Shown piece after piece: positions 57,372-64,000 of a stretch of 64,000 nt of DNA. The translations under genes and the position numbers were made by a program. Each line of letters begins with the position of its first letter. Within the stretch, counting starts at the first letter, position 1. Origin of the DNA: Desulfonatronum thiosulfatophilum (GTDB lineage: Bacteria > Desulfobacterota > Desulfovibrionia > Desulfovibrionales > Desulfonatronaceae); the NCBI RefSeq assembly GCF_900104215.1, contig NZ_FMXO01000018.1:24211-88210 (forward strand). Reading direction: 5' to 3'. The notes below the pieces were generated by a model that was given only the letters and a program-made list of their open reading frames with translations, was not told the DNA's origin and made no database searches.

Positions 57372-58914
57372 CTATTATGCTCCGCAAAGAATATGGGGGG
57401 CCTTTCGTTTTCTGGTCACCATCTTTGCCACGGTTCTGAAGCGATCGAGTATTCTGTTCATACCGCCCCTGGGGGCGGTGGATTTGAAAAGAACAGTGCT
57501 CGACCTGGGCGTCAGCTTCATCAAGCTGGCACAGGTCCTGGCCACCCGGGCGGATTTTTTTTCCGAAGAGTATCTTCAAGAACTCCGGACCATTCACGAC
57601 GAAGTCGCGCCCATGCCCCAGGCGGACCTGGATGTGATGTACAGCAGGGCTTTCGGCACATCTCCACCTTTTGCACGATTCGATGCCGAACCAATGGCCA
57701 GCGCTTCCATCGGTCAGGTCCACGGGGCGCAACTTTTCAATGGCACGGAAGTGGCCGTGAAAATCCGCCGACTGGATATCGAGCGCAAGGTCAGCGTGGA
57801 TATCAACATCCTCAACTTTTTTATGCGCTTGTTCCGTCCTTTTTTCAGCGTCTACACCCGCAACTCATTGGAAGCCATATTGTCTGAGTTCACGCTCATG
57901 ATCCACAAGGAAGTGGACATGACCATTGAAATGGACAACCTGCGCAAGTTCCATGACCTGTATGCCCGGGACGACGTTCGGTTCCCGAAGTATTATGCTG
58001 AATACAGCAACAAAGATGCGCTGGTCATGAGTTTCGAAAAGGGTGTGCGGGTGGATGATGCCGCGGCTCTTGAACGATTGGGCATTCCCTTCGCGAAGAT
58101 CATGGACATATTGATTGATTTCTATACCGAGCAGATGCTGGTCAAGGGCTTGTTTCACGCCGACCCCCATCCGGGCAACCTGTTCGTGGGAGAGGATGGG
58201 ACGCTGATTCTGCTGGATTTCGGGATGGTCAAACGTCTGACCAACTCGACAAAAGTGGCCATGATCGAGATGGTGGAAGCGGCCTCGGCCCGAGATTTCG
58301 AGATGTTCATCGCCGCCAGTGAGCGGCTCGGCGTGGTTACGCCGTCGGCTCCGCCCGAGGAAATGCTGGAATTCGCCGAGCGGATGTTCGACATTTTCGG
58401 GAACATGGATCTGGACGCGGCCAGCATGCAGACCCTGGCCCTGGACGTGCTGTTCTCCATGAAGGATATGCCCTTCAAGATGCCCCAGGAAGTCGTGTAC
58501 GTACTCCGGGCGAGTACGCTGATCGAGGGGTTGGGTACGAATTATGTGGAAAATTTTAACGGGGTGAAGGACATCCTGCCGGTCTTGCGGGAGAAATTGC
58601 CCAAGGCCCTGGGCTTCGATCAGGGCCTTGTGAGTCAAGTCCGCAGAGAGATCAGCACCTTGCCCATGACCTTCAAGAGGGTCAAGACCATTATCACGGA
58701 TTTGAGCGACCAGAAACTTCAGGTCAAGATTTCGCGGCATACCGTGGATCAGATCAATGATCGCCTCCGGAACCTGTTTCGGCCCCTGGTGGGCGGATTC
58801 TTGTTCATTCTTGCGGCTTTTTTCGTGCTGCAACTGGGTTTTGCTTATGGGCGTGGGATTGCCTTTGCGTTGTTCAGCATCGGCGTTTTGCGGATGTATC
58901 TGGGCGTGCGCTGA
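57364..58914 (+). CDS. ubiB: ABC1/UbiB family atypical kinase
   Basis: 516 aa. The ABC1 kinase-like domain has LGVSFIKLAQVLATRADFFSEEYLQELRTIHDEV, ASASIGQVHGAQL (glycine/alanine-rich loop), VAVKIRR, then FHADPHPGNLF and LILLDFGMVKRL. The C-terminus has a membrane hairpin (GGFLFILAAFFVLQLGFAYG). UbiB proteins support quinone or lipid metabolism and have ATPase activity. The quinone link is inferred only from the family. Confidence 0.92.
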   Translation: MHSYYAPQRIWGAFRFLVTIFATVLKRSSILFIPPLGAVDLKRTVLDLGVSFIKLAQVLATRADFFSEEYLQELRTIHDEVAPMPQADLDVMYSRAFGTSPPFARFDAEPMASASIGQVHGAQLFNGTEVAVKIRRLDIERKVSVDINILNFFMRLFRPFFSVYTRNSLEAILSEFTLMIHKEVDMTIEMDNLRKFHDLYARDDVRFPKYYAEYSNKDALVMSFEKGVRVDDAAALERLGIPFAKIMDILIDFYTEQMLVKGLFHADPHPGNLFVGEDGTLILLDFGMVKRLTNSTKVAMIEMVEAASARDFEMFIAASERLGVVTPSAPPEEMLEFAERMFDIFGNMDLDAASMQTLALDVLFSMKDMPFKMPQEVVYVLRASTLIEGLGTNYVENFNGVKDILPVLREKLPKALGFDQGLVSQVRREISTLPMTFKRVKTIITDLSDQKLQVKISRHTVDQINDRLRNLFRPLVGGFLFILAAFFVLQLGFAYGRGIAFALFSIGVLRMYLGVR

Positions 58915-58917
58915 ATT

Positions 58918-59817
58918 TCATGCCGATCTCTCCCGGATATGATGACTGCCCTGGCTGAGGAATATGCCGATCAAGACGACCGCGGAAGCAAGATATTGCA
59001 TAGGAACGAGGCGCTCACCAAGAATCAGCCAGCCGAGAAACAAGGTGATCACTGGAATCAGATTGACGAACACTGATGCCTGGCCCGCGGGAATGCGGCT
59101 GATGCCGTAGTTGTAGAGCCAGTAGGCAACAATAGTCACGCCGAAGCCCAAATAGAGGATGGAGAGAACGGCCGGCAAATGAAAAGTTTCCGGCATGGTC
59201 GTACCGGGCAGAAACAGGATGGGCAGAAAAAAAATGCACCCCGTAAAAGCCTGGACCGCTGTCAGGAACAGGGGGCTGAAGCGGACGCAAAGTTTTTTCA
59301 GGGCGATCATGCTCCCGGTAGCGCAGCACATGGCCAGAAACTCCAAAAAGTTGCCCAGGAGGGGGTTGGGTGCGTGTTCCGTACTTTCCGAGAGCAGGGT
59401 CAGCCAGATGACTCCCATGATGGCAATGAAAAATCCAAGCCAGGTTCGCCGGTTCAGTCGTTCCTTGAGAATGAACCGGGCAGCCACGGCCACCATCAGG
59501 GGCAGGATAGCCACGATCATCCCAGCCTGAGATGCGCTGGTATAGGTCAGGGCCATGGCCTCGCAAACGAAATAGAGGCACGGTTCGCACAAGGCCATGA
59601 AAAGCAAAAGTTTCCAGTCGCCTTTCTGGTAGCGCTCGGACTTGAACCTCCCGACCAGCAGCAACAGACAGCAACTCGCCAGGGCCATGCGTGCCAAAAC
59701 GACAACCATCGGACCATATACGCCAATAGCGAACTTCATGGCGATGAAAGAGCCGGCCCAGAGCACCGTAGCCAGAAACAGAGCTCCCGTGGCCAAGCGA
59801 TCCACACCTTGAGACAT
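58918..59817 (-). CDS. EamA/DMT family transporter
   Basis: 299 aa with about ten membrane helices in two EamA repeats (LFLATVLWAGSFIAMKF in repeat 1; FGVTIVAYWLYNYGISRIPAGQASVFVNLIPV in repeat 2). It probably exports small metabolites such as amino acids; substrate unknown. It converges on the UbiB gene with a 3-nt gap. Confidence 0.9.
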   Translation of the reverse strand: MSQGVDRLATGALFLATVLWAGSFIAMKFAIGVYGPMVVVLARMALASCCLLLLVGRFKSERYQKGDWKLLLFMALCEPCLYFVCEAMALTYTSASQAGMIVAILPLMVAVAARFILKERLNRRTWLGFFIAIMGVIWLTLLSESTEHAPNPLLGNFLEFLAMCCATGSMIALKKLCVRFSPLFLTAVQAFTGCIFFLPILFLPGTTMPETFHLPAVLSILYLGFGVTIVAYWLYNYGISRIPAGQASVFVNLIPVITLFLGWLILGERLVPMQYLASAVVLIGIFLSQGSHHIRERSA

Positions 59818-59861
59818 GCTCTTTCCTTGATTTGAATTATTGGGGCTTGATGTACTAAGAA

Positions 59862-59876
59862 ATCCCGTTGCGGGAT
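59862..59876. repeat. Small palindrome in the divergent DMT/HAD promoter region
   Basis: ATCCCG (59862-59867), TTG, CGGGAT (59871-59876). Its place between divergent starts suits an operator. No regulator is adjacent. Confidence 0.35.
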
Positions 59877-59946
59877 GTGCCAGTTCACCTTCAGAGAGTC
59901 AATTTCTCGAACGCGGACTTCTCTTACCATATATAGGAGGTTGGCA

Positions 59947-60717
59947 ATGACCCAGACACGAACAGACTCCCATCTGCTTTCCAAGTCTTTATACGATGCC
60001 GTGATTTTCGACATGGACGGCGTTGTCACGGATACCGCGAGCCTGCACGGCAAGGCCTGGAAGGAAATGTTCGATCAGTTTCTGGAATATCATGCCCGGC
60101 AGACGGGCCGGCAGCAGGCACCTTTTGATCTTGGCCATGACTATCTGCAATACGTGGACGGAAAACCGCGTTTTGACGGAGTGCGGAGTTTTCTTGCGTC
60201 GCGAGGCATTGCACTTCCCGAAGGAAGCCTTGAGGCTCCTCCGGGGGTGGACAGCGTCCATGCATTGGGGAACAAGAAAAACGCGCTTTTCGGAAAGATG
60301 CTGGAGGATGAGGGGGCGGTGGCCTATCCAGGTACGGTTCAACTGATTCAAAAATTGCATCAAGCCGGAATGAAGACAGCTATCATCTCGTCAAGCAAGA
60401 ATGCTGAAAAGATATTGCGTTCCGCAAAAGTGTTGGATCTCTTTGAGGCGAAAGTAGATGGAGTGGACTCGCTGAGATTGGGAATACCCGGAAAACCCGC
60501 GCCGGAGATCTTTTTACAGGCAGCGCGTGAACTCGGCGCCGAACCAAAACGTGCCGTGGTTGTGGAGGATGCAATTTCAGGAGTGCAGGCCGGGGAGGCC
60601 GGGGGATTTGGACTGGTCGTCGGCGTCAATCGAGGGAGCGATCCTGAGGATTTGCGAAACAATGGCGCCCATATCGTTGTTTCGGACTTGTCGGAACTGG
60701 ATGTATCCGCGACATAA
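59947..60717 (+). CDS. HAD superfamily phosphatase/mutase, beta-phosphoglucomutase-like
   Basis: 256 aa from the ATG at 59947, with AGGAGG upstream. HAD motif I is VIFDMDGVVTDTA, motif II TAIISSSKNAEKIL, motif III GKPAPEIFLQA, and motif IV VVEDAISGVQAGEAGG. A cap domain lies between motifs I and II. It fits the beta-phosphoglucomutase branch, but it may be a sugar phosphatase. It is a single gene. Confidence 0.88.
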   Translation: MTQTRTDSHLLSKSLYDAVIFDMDGVVTDTASLHGKAWKEMFDQFLEYHARQTGRQQAPFDLGHDYLQYVDGKPRFDGVRSFLASRGIALPEGSLEAPPGVDSVHALGNKKNALFGKMLEDEGAVAYPGTVQLIQKLHQAGMKTAIISSSKNAEKILRSAKVLDLFEAKVDGVDSLRLGIPGKPAPEIFLQAARELGAEPKRAVVVEDAISGVQAGEAGGFGLVVGVNRGSDPEDLRNNGAHIVVSDLSELDVSAT

Positions 60718-60789
60718 GCAGGAAAAAAAACAACTCAGGATCGAGGTGTTTTCGGACGTTGAAAAAGGCCATCAGGCAGAACAGGGCAA

Positions 60790-61089
60790 TTATGGAGTTT
60801 TGTTCGACTTTTTCGTGTTCGAGTTCTCGGTTTTCGGGCTTGAGCGTCTGGCTTTATAATGGCGAAAAAGCAGGATCATGGCCAGGATGAGGCCCACGCT
60901 TGCTACAATATCGCGGCGGATCAGCGACAGGGCTGTCCAGGCGCTCAGCCCTGAAAATAATGCGGCGAGGACCAAACGAGATGGAGCAGAGGTGGATCGC
61001 TGCTGGCTCGCAAAGGCTCTTTGAGCAAGGAAAACCGTTGTGCCGAGGAGTCCGACGAGTGCGAGGAATACCTGCAGTGTATTGAGCAA
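60790..61089 (-). CDS. Small hypothetical membrane protein
   Basis: 99 aa from a TTG. Three hydrophobic segments (TLQVFLALVGLLGTTVFLA, RLVLAALFSGLSAWTALSL, IVASVGLILAMILLF) and a charged C-terminus (HYKARRSSPKTENSNTKKSNK). No ribosome site lies before the TTG, so the start and coding status are uncertain. Confidence 0.5.
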   Translation of the reverse strand: MLNTLQVFLALVGLLGTTVFLAQRAFASQQRSTSAPSRLVLAALFSGLSAWTALSLIRRDIVASVGLILAMILLFRHYKARRSSPKTENSNTKKSNKTP

Positions 61090-61185
61090 AATCTGTTAGA
61101 TGCTTTGAGTATGAAAAGAAACCATGCGGAAGGCAACTTGAAGGGGAGGCCGCCCGCATGGAATCAGGAGGGAATAGGAGGAAGT

Positions 61186-61410
61186 TTAGGTGACAATGTT
61201 AACTATAACGCCCTGGCTCTGCGTATAGGTGCTGAGAATGTCTTTGGCAAAGTCGTAGCCTTGGTTCATCTCGCTCATTCCGCCTTTGCTGGATTGGGAA
61301 CTTTTGCCGCTGTTCGTGTAGTCCATGGTCTTGCTGACCACTGCTGCTCCAAATTTTTGGCTGTTCATCGCTCCGGCCAACGCTCCTGCACCGCTGAAGT
61401 CAACACGCAT
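61186..61410 (-). CDS. Small protein of unknown function (74 aa)
   Basis: From the ATG at 61408-61410, with a strong GGGGAGG 7 nt upstream, reading MRVDFSGAGALAGAMNSQ and ending in FAKDILSTYTQSQGVIVNIVT. Rich in Ser, Gly and Ala, it resembles small putative motility-type proteins (YjfB-like) only weakly. A much longer in-frame open frame upstream is antisense to the MBL gene and should not be counted. It is divergent from that gene. Confidence 0.65.
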   Translation of the reverse strand: MRVDFSGAGALAGAMNSQKFGAAVVSKTMDYTNSGKSSQSSKGGMSEMNQGYDFAKDILSTYTQSQGVIVNIVT

Positions 61411-61530
61411 GTTTTGCCTCCCCATGCTCATTTTTTCCTGTTGAGCGAAACTACTGCATCGGTTTTGGGAAAAAATAATCCAAAAACGCCGCCGATACAA
61501 CCCTGTTGATATGATTCTTGGGAGCACCGT

Positions 61531-62304
61531 ATGAAAGTCTGCTTTCTTGGCGTAGGCGAGGCCTTTGATGAGCATTATCCGAACGCTTCCGTGCTCGTAT
61601 CCGTCAACGAGAAGAACCGGGAGCGGCATGTCCTGCTGGATTGCGGGTTCACCGCCCCTGCAGCTTTTTACCTCCATGCCCCCAGAGGCGCTCGACCTGA
61701 TGTGATCTGGCTGTCTCATTTCCATGGAGATCATTTTTTGGGCTTGCCTTTGTTGTTGCTGCGGTTTCACGATGAGAAGCGCTCGAATCCACTGACCATT
61801 GTCGGCCAGGCCGGGGTGCGGGATCTGGTGTCGGCCGCATTTGATTTGGCCTATCCTGGTTTCAAGAACAAGATCGAATATACTCTGGAATTCGTCGAGG
61901 TGAACCAGGACACGAAGATGGAACTGAGCGGTTTCCAGTGGTCCTTTGCTCTCAACAATCATAGTGCCGGAGCACCTTGTCTTTCCGTTCGGCTGGATCG
62001 TATGTCTGCGTCCCTGGTATACAGCGGGGATGGTCAATCCACGCCACAGACACACGCGCTGGCCTTTCGGGCAGGATTGCTGGTTCACGAAGCGTATGGG
62101 CTGGAAGACAACAAACCCGGACACGCGACAGTGGCCCAATGTATTGATTTCGCCATCAAAGCCAAGGTCAATCAATTGGCCTTGGTTCACTTGAATCGCA
62201 TGGTCCGCGAGGAACACGCGAATCGGATTCGGGCAATGCTGCATGACGTCAACCAGGTTAAAGCCTTTCTTCCCGAACCGGGCGTCACCATGGAGATACA
62301 ATGA
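61531..62304 (+). CDS. MBL-fold hydrolase, ribonuclease Z-like
   Basis: 257 aa. The zinc motif is WLSHFHGDHFLGLP near residue 67, with LVYSGDGQSTPQ and LLVHEAYGLED as later metal ligands and VNQLALVHLNRM as the last histidine region. This is the RNase Z/ElaC-like branch, but the protein lacks an obvious exosite, so it may not be the tRNA maturase. It stands alone. Confidence 0.85.
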   Translation: MKVCFLGVGEAFDEHYPNASVLVSVNEKNRERHVLLDCGFTAPAAFYLHAPRGARPDVIWLSHFHGDHFLGLPLLLLRFHDEKRSNPLTIVGQAGVRDLVSAAFDLAYPGFKNKIEYTLEFVEVNQDTKMELSGFQWSFALNNHSAGAPCLSVRLDRMSASLVYSGDGQSTPQTHALAFRAGLLVHEAYGLEDNKPGHATVAQCIDFAIKAKVNQLALVHLNRMVREEHANRIRAMLHDVNQVKAFLPEPGVTMEIQ

Positions 62305-62547
62305 CGGTTTTTTGAACAAGGCAACAAGGTTTTTGATGCTGCTTCCTCATTCCTGCACTTCCTGAGCTTCAATCCGCATCAGTGAAACAATCCTCCGTAC
62401 TTTCCGCGGCCTTTTCCTCGAACCGTGCTCTCGTCAGTCGCGGAGAGATTTTCGGTAGGGGCAGATCGAAATATACCCTATATTATGACGCTTCTGTTCT
62501 GGATGCTGCAGTGGCCGTAACTTCCCTGACTCCCCAATGACGGCTTT

Positions 62548-62847
62548 GTGAACCATTCCTTCGGTTTATCGTTAGAGGCACAGCAATTAATTCTTGGCGC
62601 CGGGTGTCTCGCCGGATTGGGGCTCGGTTCTTTGCAATCATCCGCAAGAGTCCTGGTCGGGCGGCTGAGTCCCTTGGGCATGTCGGCGGAGATTTACGGT
62701 TGTTGGAGTATGACGGTGAAGCTCTCGGCAATATTTGAAATTCTCGGTTTGGGTGTGCTGCAACTCTGGTTTGGCCTGCAGCTTTCAATTCTGCTGTGCC
62801 TCGTTTTTTTCATCCTGGCCATGGTCTTTTCGTTTCTGGTTGAGTAG
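62548..62847 (+). pseudogene. C-terminal remnant of an MFS (UMF1/Atg22-like) transporter
   Basis: About 99 residues with three helices. ILGAGCLAGLGLGSLQSSARVLVGRL and AEIYGCWSMTVKLSAIFEILGLGVLQL are the conserved C-terminal segments of UMF1-type MFS transporters, which are normally over 400 aa. An in-frame stop occurs just upstream, and no N-terminal part is present in the window. It appears to be a deletion remnant. Confidence 0.65.
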
Positions 62848-63069
62848 CGCGGTGCGGAAGCGGCGCACCAAGTTGATCACGATGAACAGAACTCATTATT
62901 TCGGCATGAAACCAGCCCGCCAGGAGGCACTGAGAAATGATTATTTACTTTGCGCACGGCGTTGGCTAAGGTTTACTTGATATTTCAGGATGAAAGCCTT
63001 TGCAGAAGGTTTTCCCGTCGTCAATCATGGTGGTTGAAATGCAAACCATCAAGCTCCAGGAGGGTACAA

Positions 63070-63357
63070 ATGACCCGAAGCCTTAACTGCGTGTTTACCG
63101 GTAAGTCCACAAGTGCAATTCCGGGGGGTGAGTTCAAGGAATGGATCATGAATGAAGCGAAAAACCTTTCCCTGACAGGTTGGGTTCGGAGCCTGCACGA
63201 TGATCGCTTGGAAGTTTTGATCCAGGGAACCGAAGAAAACATTCAGCTTTTTCGCGTTCATCTTCTTCAAGGCCCTCCATTGAGTAAAGTGGAAAACATG
63301 GAATGCAAGTGGATTGAATATGAAAAAAGCTTTTCCGACTTTGAGGTGCGTCAGTAA
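63070..63357 (+). CDS. Acylphosphatase-like protein lacking catalytic residues
   Basis: 95 aa from the ATG at 63070, with AGGAGG upstream. The later acylphosphatase core is present: FKEWIMNEAKNLSLTGWVRSL, then DRLEVLIQGTEENIQLF. In active enzymes the loop reads GxVQGVGFR, with a catalytic Arg; here it reads TGKSTSAIPGGEFKEW. The essential Arg is thus missing. It may be a non-catalytic binding protein. Confidence 0.72.
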   Translation: MTRSLNCVFTGKSTSAIPGGEFKEWIMNEAKNLSLTGWVRSLHDDRLEVLIQGTEENIQLFRVHLLQGPPLSKVENMECKWIEYEKSFSDFEVRQ

Positions 63358-63450
63358 TCCTTGTTTTGTCGAATCCTTTTCGACCATTCTTTTCTCGGTG
63401 TCTGGTGCGCCAGCTCAGGCCGCTCGCTCTGATGAAAAGAAACTGGAAAA

Positions 63451-63481
63451 CAAACGCCGGCTCATCGAGCCGGCGTTTGTG
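63451..63481 (+). terminator. Hairpin terminator before the rRNA operon
   Basis: A perfect 14-bp stem (63451-63464 with 63468-63481, containing CGCCGGCTC) and a 3-nt loop ATC. A T-rich run is weak (GGTTTC). It insulates the rRNA promoter from transcription of the acylphosphatase-like gene. Confidence 0.7.
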
Positions 63482-63519
63482 GTTTCAAGCTCAATGCCTA
63501 ACCTGTTTATATGCTACGA

Positions 63520-63585
63520 AAAAAAATATTTTTTAAATTTATGAAAATTATTTGTTGACAGTCGAGGGGAGTTTCTTTAGATACT
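63520..63585 (+). promoter_or_regulatory. rRNA operon promoter with UP-like AT tract
   Basis: TTGACA (63555-63560), 17-nt spacer, TAGATA (63578-63583). The 35 bases before the -35 are almost pure A/T (AAAAAAATATTTTTTAAATT type), as in UP elements of rRNA promoters. Transcription would start near 63591. Confidence 0.8.
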
Positions 63586-63647
63586 GTTCTTTCGCGGCGA
63601 GCACTTCCGGTCGGTTTTGAAGACGGGATTTAGCGGCGCGAAAATGA

Positions 63648-63659
63648 GTTCTTTGACAA
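63648..63659 (+). promoter_or_regulatory. boxA-like antitermination site in the 16S leader
   Basis: GTTCTTTGACAA at 63648-63659 resembles the boxA element (TGCTCTTTAACA) to which NusB/NusE bind to protect rRNA transcription. It lies about 60 nt downstream of the predicted start site. Confidence 0.6.
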
Positions 63660-63721
63660 TGGAATAGCGAGGGGGAGAGAAAGAACATGGTTTTAAAGCC
63701 ATGCTTCATTTTGAGTATTTT

Positions 63722-64000
<279 letters not shown>

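Noticed and set aside
61411..62319. Long antisense extension of the frame ending at 61186
   Set aside because: It lies opposite the complete MBL-fold gene; the real start is the ATG at 61410 with a strong ribosome site.

Overview
The window looks like a chromosomal segment of a lactate-oxidising, sulfate-reducing bacterium of the Desulfovibrionales type (Desulfovibrio, Desulfomicrobium or Desulfonatronum relatives). The evidence is the organic-acid-oxidation operon at 41.0-56.3 kb (pyruvate:ferredoxin oxidoreductase, lactate permease, GlcD/GlpC-like lactate dehydrogenase, Pta, AckA, LutC and fused LutB/LutA), a flavoredoxin-like gene, many Fe-S and flavin proteins, and the start of a 16S rRNA gene at the right edge. 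The exact genus is not fixed by what I can read.

Layout. 0-4 kb, minus strand: the start of a cheR gene that leaves the window, rplU-rpmA with terminator, then comF, an FMN reductase, an MBL hydrolase, a nitroreductase and a small membrane protein. 4.3-9.3 kb, plus strand: an HD phosphohydrolase, an mlaE-mlaF-mlaD lipid transport operon whose MlaD seems to end in an outer-membrane barrel-like domain, and a VKOR-thioredoxin fusion. 9.4-18.8 kb: a SWIM-SNF2 helicase, a nested inverted-repeat element directly in front of a RelA/SpoT enzyme, a MobA-like nucleotidyltransferase, a dihydropyrimidinase-like enzyme and a methyltransferase with an unusual N-terminus. 18.8-25.6 kb, minus strand: a branched-chain amino acid ABC operon (livK-H-M-G-F) plus phenylacetate-CoA ligase, interrupted between livH and livM by a HepT/MntA (HEPN/MNT) toxin-antitoxin pair. 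25.7-29.4 kb: a P2-type cation ATPase and a tandem universal stress protein. 30-34.6 kb, plus strand: a flavoredoxin-like protein, a lipoprotein, a DUF554 protein and a three-gene NqrB/NqrC/NqrD (RnfD/G/E)-like set.

34.7-40.8 kb holds the two most interesting loci. First, a GAF-ANTAR regulator lies directly upstream of an FMN-binding glutamate synthase gene. The leader between them carries a sigma70-like promoter, two hairpins that each have a six-base loop with A at position 1 and G at position 4, and an intrinsic terminator that overlaps the second hairpin. This is the expected architecture of ANTAR-controlled antitermination. Second, an arsM-like methyltransferase has an in-frame TGA exactly where the family has a catalytic/arsenic-binding cysteine. 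Homology continues past the TGA, and an 8-bp stem with a GGTCA loop sits just downstream, as expected for a bacterial SECIS, so this is a predicted selenoprotein.

41-56.3 kb, minus strand, is the lactate-to-acetate pathway: lactate uptake, two lactate dehydrogenase modules (GlcD/GlpC-like and LutBC-like), pyruvate oxidation to acetyl-CoA, and Pta-AckA for ATP formation. A (CGATTT)9 microsatellite lies between ackA and lutC, and a related inverted repeat lies upstream of por. 57-63.4 kb holds a phasin-like/UbiB-kinase pair, a DMT exporter, a HAD phosphatase, a hidden 74-codon gene, an RNase Z-like MBL protein, an MFS remnant and a degenerate acylphosphatase. The window ends in a strong rRNA promoter, a boxA-like site and the first ~280 bases of 16S rRNA. 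No tRNA, CRISPR array, IS element or prophage was recognised.
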